From Anticarsia gemmatalis (lineage: Eukaryota; Arthropoda; Insecta; Lepidoptera; Erebidae), in assembly GCF_050436995.1 (NCBI RefSeq), contig NC_134757.1:6398501-6462500 (forward strand): a DNA stretch of 64,000 bases. The letters run 5' to 3'. Shown piece after piece: positions 1-13,100 of this stretch. The translations under genes and the position numbers were made by a program. The notes beneath the pieces were generated by a model. The model searched no databases. It was not told the DNA's origin and worked only from the letters and a program-made list of their open reading frames with translations. Numbering within the stretch: position 1 is the first letter of the stretch; the number at the start of each line of letters is the position of its first letter.

Positions 1-1047
1 AAGTAAATAAATGCAGTCACATGACGTAATCCCTATAGCCTATGACACGCACACGATCAAATCGAATCTATAAACACTGGCTGTTATGTCAGCATCCGTC
101 CACTTATTAAGTACCAGTAGTTTAGTCACTACGACGATTACTACCTTCATTCATGACCTGGTAAATTTATAATTGCTTCAGAAATTAAGGAAGAAGTATT
201 TACCTAATAAGAGTTTGGCAATAGTAGACATTGTAAAGACGGAAGCTTCATTTGATTCGCAGAATTTGGCATAAACATTGCAAATTATCGTGTATTCATT
301 AATTATGAAGTGTTATGATCGTGATTAAAACCTCGTCTAAATTAAATTATGTTTCTCGGAAATGTATAATTTTGCAGCAGTTTAGTAGAATTTATAAGTT
401 TTAGATGTCATGTTGGCATTTACTTCCTTCCAGACCAGTCCATCCATCTTTTCTTTAGTCTGCTTCTATTCATAAAATATATAACACAAAATTCTACGGT
501 TCGAGACTTAAAAATCGATCTATTCTGACCGTGAGAGTCGAAAACATAAAATCTATTTTTGGAAGCCTTCTAATTTTCTATAACGGTGATGTTACAAAAG
601 CCTTTCAAGTTAGTTACACAAAAAAGTCTGCGTAAACGCAATGTAACATTGTAAATGATCTCTGTGTATTGTCACATGGATCTTATACTCCTTCTGTACT
701 CGCCATTTCTACAAATAGTACCAATTGTGTTTATTTCCGTCACTGAAAGTTCCCCCGTTGCGCCGCCGATGCGCTCAATTGATGCGGGAGGCGCACATAT
801 TTACAATTAGCTTTGTTTGTGTGGCTGATAATAATTGCTGGACATAAGCCAATGTTAGTATTAATTTTTCAACATGGCGCTTGAGTGGTAGGCTCGGCAA
901 TTGCCCCAACCATCCGCAATTATGTTAATCCGGCTTAGTTTTGAAGGGACTGTGCATTAGGGTGCACGTTCAAACGATGCATTTATTAATTTGTAGGAGT
1001 TATGTGAAAAAGTCGTGTTGTGTTGTGTGTGACGGTGTTGTGAGACA
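1..1047. other. Upstream region of the RhoGEF gene
   Basis: AT-rich sequence with no supported gene. A GC-richer patch at about 755-795 and a GT-rich leader at about 1005-1047, directly before the proposed first ATG, are the only parts that stand out. The promoter and 5' UTR of the downstream gene may lie here, but I see no TATA box or clear initiator. Confidence 0.4.
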
Positions 1048-1123
1048 ATGCAGTTTACGTTGGTAATCGTCGTAAACAAAGTCAAGCTATGTCCGGTGAT
1101 AGAGGAACCGCTCAAATCAATAG
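1048..1123 (+). CDS. RhoGEF proposed exon 1
   Basis: An ATG with A at -3 opens 25 codons (MQFTLVIVVNKVKL...) and runs into a G|GTAATT donor in phase 1, which fits the entry phase of exon 2 and gives a Gly-Asp junction. Nothing in the peptide is diagnostic, so another upstream exon could be the true start. Confidence 0.5.
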
Positions 1124-4100
1124 GTAATTCTCATATCCTACTAATATTTACTTGACTGAAATGCAGAAATAACTGCCTTCGAAGCTAATAACCTTTTCAT
1201 GCAAGGTAATTTATTACATAGCAACTTACTTCTGTTAACGGCATGTACTTGTGGACCTCCTAATTAGTATTTATTGAATATGACTCGATTTTCCATGTGG
1301 TTATGAACCTGAGTCATATTTACCATTTGTTCCTTTTCCATGTCGTATTAATTTAATTTAGTTCTTGGTCATTAACCTAAATTTATAGAATTGACTGACT
1401 CATCATCAGCCCCAAAGGAAATAGAAAAGCCCTTTTAAACAAAAATAATTATAAATGTGTTAAAGGCATCATAATATTAAATAAGAATGGTGGTTTATAT
1501 TTCTTATGCAAATCATAGGCTAAACTCCAGGATTAAACAAGCTAAAAATAATATTTACAAACGGAATGCACAGTTCCCAAGCTCTTAGATTACATCGAGC
1601 GGCTGCGAACGTTTTGGCAAATATGTTTAACCTAGAATCATAATCGATGTGAATCATAACGAGCTCAATCTATTTAATACGTAAATAAAGTGAGTGCGAT
1701 ATAAGTGCCGTTAGTCCAGTAGGTGTCGGCCAATAGCACCAGCTGGGGCCCATGTGTGGCAACACTCGCCAGCCCGCCACCAATATTGTAAGTGACATTC
1801 TTAACCATCTGAATAAACGTAATTGAACAATTTCTATCAACCCATTGCCCTTATCTACTACTTGTCTACTTGTTACTCGGTGTAGGACAAATTCGAGACA
1901 CAATTGGCCACTAACGACAGTCAGTGTTATAAATTCAACATCAGGTAGTATAATTGAAAGTTTACTTTTGTTACCTTATTAATTGCGTTATTTTTCGAAC
2001 CGGCAATTAACGAGGAAACCACATTTCTAGTAAAGATTACCGTAATAACTCATTCACAATATTAAATTTCCTGTAAATATCCTGACTAACATCCCTATGA
2101 CTGTTTGATTGACGTCAAACGAAGTGCAAAATAATTTACTAAGATGGAATGGCAGAATGTACCCATATAACACTTTGTTCCCGCACACCATGCGTCAGAA
2201 ATTATGTCAGGCACATAATAAGTGGATGGAAACGGTCGGCTGCAGCGCTCTATTTGTTGCATTCTTATCTCAAACTTGTAATATGGCTGTATGAATCATA
2301 ATATCTAGGCGGGCTAACAATGAGAGCGACTGACAGGGCGCGCCGAGCGGCTCCTTATGATCTCGCCATTCTCGATACCAAGATAGTACTGACCGGACAT
2401 AAATCGAATCTTGTTATGGACCTGCTATTTCGTTATTTACATTTACCTGCATCAGATTATCCCATCTAATGAGGTTATCAGGCTTTGCCTAGTTTCTTGT
2501 GCTGTATTTGTTGCCCACCCCTCGTATGTAGCGAAATCTTGCTCTATTCTCATGTAAAGGAGAAGAATCTTCCGCTTACTGGAGCACACCTATGTTTATC
2601 ATTTATAACGAAGTATACATAAATGTTTGATACGTTCTATTGTGACCTGGATAAAAGTCGGTCATTAGTCATTAAATATAGAAATTATTTAATAATTAGA
2701 TATCTAACATTCCAATGCTTATCTTCCTAAGGATAACGCGTACTTTTTATTGTGAAAACTTATTTGAACGTGTATAGTAAAAACTAGAGAAAAAATTGCA
2801 GAGTATTGTTTAAAGACCTACCCTTTTCTTGTAAATAGGGTTGTTATGCTTTATTTCTACTTCGTTTTCTGACTGATGATAATAATAAGTAACTAATAAA
2901 TAATTATCATACGATTAACATATAATGACATGAATAGAGTTACTTCCGTTTCTAATTTAAAAGCGGTGCAGTATTTTACAAGTGATCGCGTTTTAACTGA
3001 TAGTTAAAGAAAGTTCTGAACAGATATACTATTAATTAAATCAATTAAATCTGAAATTGCTTTTTAATGCGTATAATATAAAGCTATAAATAAATAATAT
3101 ATACGAGTACGTGGTAGAGTATTTTATAATAATATAGATGATGCTTCGTGTTAGCAAATTAACGCCCCTTCCATTAACCCAGAAAAAATATGCTAATCTA
3201 AACTGGGTTATCTGTGGAACACATTATGTTTCATTATACATATGGACAACACCCAAGCGTCGGACAAACGGCGGTGCAAATATAATTTAATATCCATTAT
3301 AATGTGCGTTTGTGGGTCGACAACCCTGGTCAGTTGTTGTGAGACCCTGCCGAGTGAAGTAACAACAAACTCGCTATCGTACGTCAGTCAACACCATCAA
3401 GTCATTGAGAAGTTCTCAGTTAGTATGTGATCAAACATCGCGATGTCGACACGTGGCCGCCGTTAATTGTGTTTATTGTGATAAAAATGAAGCAATTTAT
3501 TATTCATTCGTGTATGTAGATGGCTAACTCGTTTGTCTGTTCATTGTGCAGTGCTCGCCACCGTGTTATTAATTCGAGAACCTTGATCTCGCGATACAGG
3601 GCGAAATTACGTAATAGTGAATTGTGATGGATGTGCGACGCGAAACTATGAAGCCTGCCAGAAAGAGTGATAAAATAACTAAAATTAAGCACAAGTTGAT
3701 AAAGAGACACAAACTAAGTAGGTAGTTATTGTCTTCCAGTTTCAAGAGTTCATGATCGCGCTAATTGTAATAAAAGCGTAGGCTTTAAAAACTTATTTGA
3801 GTCGTGTTAGACGGTTTGATCGAGTTCAAAAAACGTGGTCGCCACAGCCGACTCCCACACATTTCTTCAAGGCCTCTAATCCAATTAATCAGCGTTTCGA
3901 CTTATGGCATCGATATTACAGCTTCAAAAGGATGTTTGCAACGAATACATTCCTAGTGGATTTCTCCTTTCGTACGTTGCCTTTTTCACGCCGCATTAAA
4001 CTTTGAATAATCGGTGATACGTCGCAAATTGATTCTAATAAAAAAATCTATTACCTATTCGCAATGTATTCCTGCTTGCAATTTATATGTATGTAAAGTT

Positions 4101-7100
4101 AGAAAACAAACGAAGAACAATATACAAATTATCTATGGAAATTAGTCCCCCATAAACTACCGATTTTTTGTTGTTATCTTTCAATTACGAAACATCACCA
4201 ATTACTCAAGGTTAAGCTAATATTTACCCAACAAATATCATTAAATTAGTAACTGTATGTCTCCCATTGTAATTGCTTCGATAAGAATTTGTATGCTTTA
4301 TCAGTAGCTCTGTTAGTCAAGATCACATTGTTTGTAACCGCTTATGTATGTGATTTAAATTTCTCATGACTGATAACGTATCACTTCTTAGACCATGATT
4401 TCTGAAGCTGCTATTGAATATTAAATATTTGAACAATATTAAAACGATTCTAATCTTTACCTCGATGCAGTTTTCGATGTTTTTTTTAACACTTTACGAG
4501 TGTTATTGCAATATATTCAGTATTCGTTTTGCAACGTTTTATTTTGCTTGTCTCGTTGTGACCTTTCGGATTCTTTTGCAGCATCCATGGTCATAGACAC
4601 TTTGAGACAGAATAAATACAGTTAAGTCCACTTGTTAAAACGTCATTAAAATTTAATGCGCAGCGTTGACACGAATTCGAAGAAATAAGAGTTCTATGAA
4701 GTCCTTATAAATCAATGTTATCGATACAAGGAAACCCTATAACGCGGAGTTATTCGAATCCGATTCGTATTCTATGTAGTGTCCAATTTTACGAAAGTAA
4801 CAGCTTTGTTTGTTTAAAGCTTTCGCTAGTATACGTTTGCAAGTAGTTTAAATATGTGAAGTAATTTAGTTGATGTGTTTGTACAGATGAGCACCGGTCC
4901 GCGGGCGGCAGTTGGGAGGAGCCAGTGAGTGCCGTGCGGAACACACCGCTCAGGCGCTCGCAGCGGCTCAACTCGACGCTGGACTCCAGGTAAACAAACC
5001 TTTTTACTTTTGTGTCCCTTTTAAACGTCCCATTTTAGATGTTTATCACTATAATGTATCATTTTGAAGCAACAGTTTTACTAAAACCGAACTGTGACTG
5101 TTTTGTTCGATTAGTTAGAAAAGTAGCTTAGAAATATAGAGCGTTTGCGCCTCATGGATTGTTGTTGATGCGTTAAACCCCATTACGCTTCTCTCATATC
5201 TTGAGCATCTTAAACTCCATAAAGGATTGCGAAATTTTGCATCTTGTTAGTGTTCAAGTACTAGTTCATGTTGAACGTTTCTAAGCCAAGGTTCTCCTTC
5301 CACTACGCTTTTTCCACTTAACCTTGGTTATGATAATAAGTTATAAGCGCTCGTGTCTAACAGTATGCGTGATTGTTTTCATGAATTTTTCATGGAAGGT
5401 TATCGTTTCGCGGAAATCGTAAAACTTGGTTGAGGGCAAGGGTCATTGTTATAACTAGGAATTGATTCGCATTAGTATCCAATAGTCTTCTTTGTATTTA
5501 TTTTTTCATAATACTTTTGGTATATTGGCCAGACTTAAAGTTGTAATAATACTACAGTGCAGTCAATTCCTGTAACACTCCTTGTTCCAGTTACCTATTT
5601 TATAGGAGGCAATAATTTCGTATCAGTGTTTTCAAAGTCCTTACTTCGATATTAGGAGTAACCTACTTTAATTCGCAATGTAGGTTGGTGTACATGTTTG
5701 TTATGAGCAAATCTTCTAAAGATATCCCTTTAAGTCTAACAATCAATTAATGCAAAAACTGAACCTCTATTTTTCTCATCTTTGTCGTATATGCCAGATT
5801 GGTCTGGACTAAAACCAACCTCAATACTAATTAAATATTAGCACTCATCTCAGAACCTTCTGCAGTTTGATGTGCACAGCTACCGTAAAGCATGTTTTTT
5901 CGGAAACCAATTTATCTTAAAACGATGATAGCGTATGCCACCTAGCTTTTGTTTTTCCCTAGTTTTACTGCAAAGGCATCCGAGTTTAGTAGGTCAATAG
6001 ATACTGCCAATTATTGAGTAGGTCGTTCAGTGAAATTTATTATTATTGATTTGTAATTTGTAATCTCCGTCTCTACCGTGACCACTGTCGTCTTCTTTGT
6101 TTAAGTAGGTTTTGTTCGAGCATGAACACAAACAATTATAATTGCCTATTGTAGTAAACTATTTATATCCTCACTTATAGTTTGTAGAATCTTTGCCGAA
6201 GCCTATACCATCGGCTAAGACAGATACGAACTTTTAACTGCATATGTTGATAAAGTATACAATAGATATTTTGTTACTGAGATGCTTTAAATTACTAGTA
6301 TAAAGTCCAGTATCATAAAATATGTATGTTAGTGCAATAAACTCTAAAAGCTTGTTCGTTGATGTCAGAACTAAGTGTGATTGATCGTTCTCCCAGAATT
6401 AGAACCAATTCTCGCCTTTTAGGAGGGTGCCACTTTTACAACCAATATATCTCTCAAAACGACTGCTTCAAAGGTAGCGTAAATGTTCATAAGTAACACT
6501 TACCTACTAAGTATTTGTAATTAACAAGTAATTAATATTATGTATCCAAATAAAAACAATCTAAAAAGCAATTTATAATGCTGACGTCTACATAGTGAAT
6601 ACTTCCGGATAACTTTGGACAACTTCATCTACAGGCTGATTTAAAAGTATCAATGTTATGATGAAAGACGGAAGCCACCCACTTGATTACCAAAAATGTT
6701 GTTTACATAACAAGTTGCACAGTTATTTCAGTGTGTCATACACATAGTTTAATATAATGCAGTATTGACAGTTGGCGAGTGTCGCATGCGACTTCCGCCG
6801 TGGTGCGGTGTGGTCCAGTCCCGCTGAACAATTAGCGAGCGCTCAGCGCCGAGCCAATTAACACGAATTTCCTGTGTTCAAACTCCAGAGGCCAGCAGAG
6901 GGCACTGCCTCCCGACAAAATGATCATTCACGCTTTAGCGGATACCGTCTATTGTCGCTTAAGATTCAATCGTTCGTGCAATGTTTTGAACGTTTTGATA
7001 AAATATCGCGACACAATTTGAATTGTTTCTGTTTGTAAGTCTCGTCTACATTGTAACAATAAGAAAATGTTACACTGGTTTTACAAATTAACTAACTAAC

Positions 7101-10100
7101 TAACTATTGTATTGCATGTATTGTTATTAGTGGCTTGCTTTGCTGTCACACGACATGCGTAATAAGATCCCCACAAGTCGAAGTCCATCAAGTATTAAAT
7201 AGACAATTCCCATAGTAAACTGACACGGGCCATGTACCAAGACACAATCTATCAAACACGCGACCTCGAAAGTATTGTAAAATTACATATTCGCGTACAA
7301 TTGTTTGTTGCGTAATTAATTAGCTATGCTTCATAGTTTAACGCTTTCAACCACGCGTATGCGCTAAGCTGTAGGTTATCGTGGCCGTTTAGCTTGGCTC
7401 TGACTTGTGACATTATGTTCTTATAAGTAGATAACGTTAAAAAATAATGTCAAGGACTACGCAGCTCCGCTTTGCATGTGTCTTGGAGATAATACCGAAC
7501 CAATTTGGAAAATGTCAAAGTCTCAATATGGAATATTGCTATTCTAATCTCCTTTGTTGATTTATTCTGCGTAACTTATATACATAGCAAAATAATGTTA
7601 GTCCTTGTCAATCTTCAATTACTTATGACATTAAAGCAAAGGCTATAATGAAGCCTTTATAAGAATCCCGAGTCGAAAACCGTCTAGGCCTAACTTTATC
7701 TAGACCAAATGTTACAAAATAATAATTTATTTCCTTTCAAAATTTCTCCTTGTTCTCATTCTCTCAAATTATACGCCCAATTAACTGGCAGATGCGCGTC
7801 CGAACCCTTCGTGGGAAAACATCGCGTGATCGTAAATATTATGTTAAATCAATAATGATCCTTTAGTGAAAGCTAAAACAAAGCATTTGAAGAGTTTGTG
7901 TGAATAATCGTCCCCGGAGAGTTTATGTAGTCGGAGCTAACAGGCAGGTAAATCTTAGAAAAAATGTTGAGCAAACTATTTACCAACAGCTAATATTTTT
8001 TTATGTTATCTATATTATCTAAGACGATGCGGTATTATGCTGAGAAAGCTCTTACGAAAGTTCGTTCATTGTGTCTTCATATATATTTTAGTGTCTATCA
8101 GCAGTTCAACACGGGCTTTATGTTTCTCACAATCATTATTTATTCGGTGTCTTGTTAAGATTGAGTTATTATCTATCCAATTGATTTCTAACAAGCATAG
8201 CAGCAGGCTGTAATGGAACATTATCGAGCTAAATAATAACTTTATGGCTGTATATTGATTAAAGCAATAACTAAATATTTGTGTGTCTATCCAACCAATC
8301 TGTAACGCAATTCATTAACATTGATTGTTTTGTCATTGACTAGAGTTTTTATTTTCTCTAATTGAGGTCAAATGCCTGTTAGCTTTACAACTCGTGATGT
8401 AGGAGGAAATAACTTTTTCAGTTCGTGTGTTTTGTTAATTAGAAAATAAATTTGGGCAATAAAGACAATTTATACTGTAATGGATTTTGAAAGCTCTTTA
8501 TTTTCTAGGCCGCGAAATGCAATTGAAACCAAGTTATTTGTGAACTTCCTACAAAACATGAAGTCTATCGTCTGAGGTTTATTAACTTGTTTCCCCTCGT
8601 TTTAACAATTTGGTTGGGTCGTTGAACACCTGTTACGACCAAGTCGTTTTTACCACAAGCTATACGGAAGTAGTATCGTTATCCTTATTTTTTTAGGTGT
8701 ACTAATTTAAGCAAGGAATTCGTCTTGCAAACACCGGTCTTTGTGACACTGGGAATAATTATTTTAAAGTAGAAGTGGCACAAAATGTGCAAAGCCGAAA
8801 AATAAGATCCTAAATAAGTTCTTCTATAAAAAATGACACGGACAAATGAGACCAAAATAAAAAGAAACAGATAATAATATGTAAAAGGAAGAAAAAAGAC
8901 AAAAGAACGACCCTCTCAACGAGTTCAGGTAAAAACAAAGTCACAGACGTCTACGTCACACCTGTAGTGTGCGGACGACGCAACAGGTGGCGCTGTGCCG
9001 ACAGTGCACAGCGGAAGGACGTTGTATGACATAATTTTATTATTAACACCCTGTGATTACTTATTCCACTTGGATTCTTGAGTTCACCCATTGTCCTTCC
9101 GTTGACTTTTTTTTAAAGAAATTACTGTTTCCAATAAAAATACTTGATAATGCATAAACAAAGCTGCTGTTTGTAACAATCGGAGTAAATATTTGCCTCG
9201 GAATTTCCTTTGATTTGTGGTTGATAAACAAAGTAAAATAAACATGCTATTATAATATGAGTCATTAAATAAATATATTCATCGGTATTGTGGTATATCG
9301 AAGTGCGTAATAGGTATAGCCAGTGTTTATAATTACGACATGGGTCATTGCAACCTACAGATAACTTGGCTTGCAGACAGTGAGTCGTCTGTTTTACTTA
9401 ATCGCTACTTGTATGAATATTTTCATTACTTTATTATCCTGTAAAGTTTCCAAGTACCCTTTGTTTCTCGCCCTTTGGCCTCTACAAGCCTACAGTCTTG
9501 ATAAACCTAGATTTTTTATTACTAATAAATCATGATGAGAATGTGACGTTTATTTTGTCTTGTTTACGGTGCATCGTTAGCCAGCTGATAAAACTAGTAA
9601 TAAGTTGATAATACGCATCTAATTATGTTTATAATCAAAACTGACCTATTGAGACCTGTAATTATAACTTTATTATGTAACTGCGTAACAGTCAGGGATT
9701 ATATATTTTCTGTCTTTTGTATAATTTCTCTTTACCACAGAATCATTGTTTTTACCGCACTAATTATATCTTGAACCTATTTTGTTGTTCCTTGGACACC
9801 CATATGACGAAGATCGTCTCCATCGTCGTTTGTAATGTTGATGGCAGCATCTCAAATAGCAAAGTTTTCTGTACCTTATTTAAATTGTTACATAAACAAG
9901 GAACATAAAAGGTCGTATTTGCTTATCGTCCCGCTCAAGTCATAAAGCGACTGGATGGGGTTATTGCGGTACAATAAACTAGCAAACGTGCTGGTATTCA
10001 GTTACGACATAACGCAACTTTGACAACATTAACTTACTATGAATAGCTGTTGCTACCTAGCTTGGGGCGATATTTGGTGAGGCTAAGAGAATGATATAAG

Positions 10101-13100
10101 TAGACCTGTATTTCTAAGCGAAGTGGATACTATTGCATTCATTGATAAGAATCTTCCTAAGCACACCGTGTAATACAACTATTATATCTAATTTCGTGCA
10201 ATATTCTATAATATTTGATAACTAAATTACAATTTCTACTTAATTATTGTATTCAAATTGTTATTTCAAAATGCAGTAGATGCTCATATAGTGTATGTGC
10301 ATCTTGTAAAATGGTGTCAACAACAAGAAATCATGCTCTCGCTCGCTCTGTGACCCCGCTCCGTGGTCAGATCACAATTGCTAAGTTATTATCTATGCAT
10401 TATAATCTATCGATCTCTAACCCGGCTGTTATTTATTGCTTCACATTACTTTAATTATGGCAAACGACGATCTGATACTATTTATGAGTCTAACTGAATT
10501 GTAATGTTCGATTATTATGGTGTTCATTCCCTTTTACGTCCGAGCCCTTTTTATTTTGTTCTAAACAAGGAGAGACGGGGATTGAGAAATCCGTGCTTTT
10601 TGATATATGATCGTAATTGTTGAGAATTGACAGGTTATTAACATCAAGTATACATTTCGCATACAAAAGGTACTGTTCGTATTTTCTACGAATGATATGT
10701 GTATGCTAAAATATTGTTACATGTGTTTAATGTTTAATACATAAAAACATTGATTTCTAGCCTGAGTTCAAAAGTACATCCGTATAATCCTAAATCGTAC
10801 GTAGTTTGTCTTTAATTGAAAGTCATAATCACTAATGAGAATCGTACACTCGTTACAAGTTAAAGAAACTTTGACCCCGGCCCCTGGGACCGAGCTGATG
10901 GCTGCAATTACGAACAGGCGGGGACGATTAGAACAAACAAACTCGCCTGTTTGTCTCACATTTATTCAACTCTAAAACTAACAACGTATCGCGAAAAACA
11001 AGCGTTGTATTACCCAAGTGTCAAAATTTGCATTTACACATTAAAGTGCTGAATTAGATGGATAGACACAATTTTAATGTACGAGTACATTAAGTAGTCA
11101 AGGTGACTTCGAACAAATAGGAAATCATTACGCTAAAATATACTTTAGATTTACAATCAAAATGGACCACATAGACGCCGTGCCGTATACACCGTGCTCT
11201 TCTAAATGAAGGCAATTAAGCAATCAAACTGAAATGGGTTTTTTGACTTCTTTATGGCCTAAATAAACAAAGCCATACTGTGCCTTTCTGATTCAGGAGT
11301 CATTAAACCGAGGGATGTGGTGCAAATCTTTTGAAATTCAAGACATCGCGCAACAATGATTGATATAATCCACCTATTACATTTCGCGACTTCGAAATTT
11401 AACATAGATTATCTATTGCAACTGGTGTTATTTTAAACGGTAGCTGAAACAATAGACAACCTTGGAATGCATAGATTTTTTGCTCCACTTTGCAACAATG
11501 ATGGAGAAAGAACTAAGTACAACAAAAACACCTTTACAGAGACATAGTTCCCTCGAGCAAAACCGACACCTCATAATGAAAATTGCATTACGCAGATTGC
11601 TTGGAGTGAGGCAACCGCAAAGACAATATTTTGTCTTTCATCACATAACCAAATACGATCTAATGTATTCGCGACTTTAACTCATACATAAAACATTCGA
11701 TAAATATTTTATAACCGTTGCTACATTGTCTTTTCAACCTTCAACTGATTCTTTGTATAGTATTTAGTCTAAAGTAATTGGTCTATTGTCATCTGTCGAT
11801 TGTTTGACGAGTAGTCAACTACATATGAAACAGTATTCGTCAGGCTGTGACATTAATGTCATTATTAATGATTGGATTCCTAAACGTATTTCCGTTGATC
11901 ACTCGAACGTGTTGAATGCTTAACGGAAATTCGTTAAGAGCAACGGCCGACACCAAGTAATTGCTTTTTATTTAGTCTCATAAATAATTACGTTTAATTT
12001 GTTATACATAATTTAAATTACGTAACTCTAACACAAAGTTTATACTACAGAAAGTAATTGAGTGGGACAGAAAGTCATCTATCTGGTCAGTTCAAGTTTC
12101 CATTGCAAGTTTCACTGTAATTATTGTTTTCTATCATTAAGTGAAATAAACTTCTTCCGCGTTGGCTAATTGACAATATCCTTGACATGACGCAATGTCA
12201 TCATTACAAACTTAGTAAAATCGACACCTACTTGATTTCAGCATTGATAACATTGACCACTTTATTGTCTGTTTATCGCATTAAAATAATTAAGCTGTCA
12301 TGAAAAAAGAGATCTACGCAGTTTTTCAGTACCTTCTCGGTGGTAATCATTGAATAGGTTATGTTATTTCCCCATTCTTACTTTTGCCCTCATTTCAATA
12401 ATATTTAGAAGTACCACACCCCATAATGTATCCATTTCCCAACGATACCATCAGCCATAAGTTTCCTTATCGCATTACTTTTAACCAACTGTAAAATTAT
12501 ATGAGCAATGTGCTAACTTTACAATTTCCTGTGGCCACCCAGGAGCAGTGGTCAGTTGCGCAACACGCTGAGCCGCGCTCGGGAGCTGTGCGAGCGATGG
12601 CGCAGCGGAGGTGCGACGCCCACGCCGCCTGCGCCGCCGCCCGACGACGAGGGCGGGGGACGCCTGGCCAGGTGGTTCAGCGTCCGGAGAGGTTCCTCGC
12701 ACCAGTACGACATGCACCCGCACGAGACCGACAAAATGCCCAAGTTGCCCGAGGTAATACAAAAGAACAATTCCTCCTAGTAGTTTTTTGTTGATCTTAG
12801 ACCTTCTCCTGAAATGAATTTCCAAAGTTATGGAACACCAGAGAAAGCATACAAATCCATGTTAATAAAGATTCAGTTAACATTTCAGATATTATTCAAT
12901 AGTAAAAATTATCATTTTATTACTGTTGCACATAATGACTATTTAATTAAAAGCGTACCATCATTACAAGACCACACGCTCTTCAAATGCTGAATGGATG
13001 AAGTGAAGGGACCACCTACATAGATTTATTGTATCCTCAATCACTCTTATAATAAGTATTAACTTCATTGAATGGACTCTTCAATGAATGATTGCACACA

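Noticed and set aside
12481..12825. 114-codon minus-strand frame and several others over RhoGEF exon 3
   Set aside because: They are shadows of the GC-rich exon, which reads in phase with its neighbours on the plus strand.
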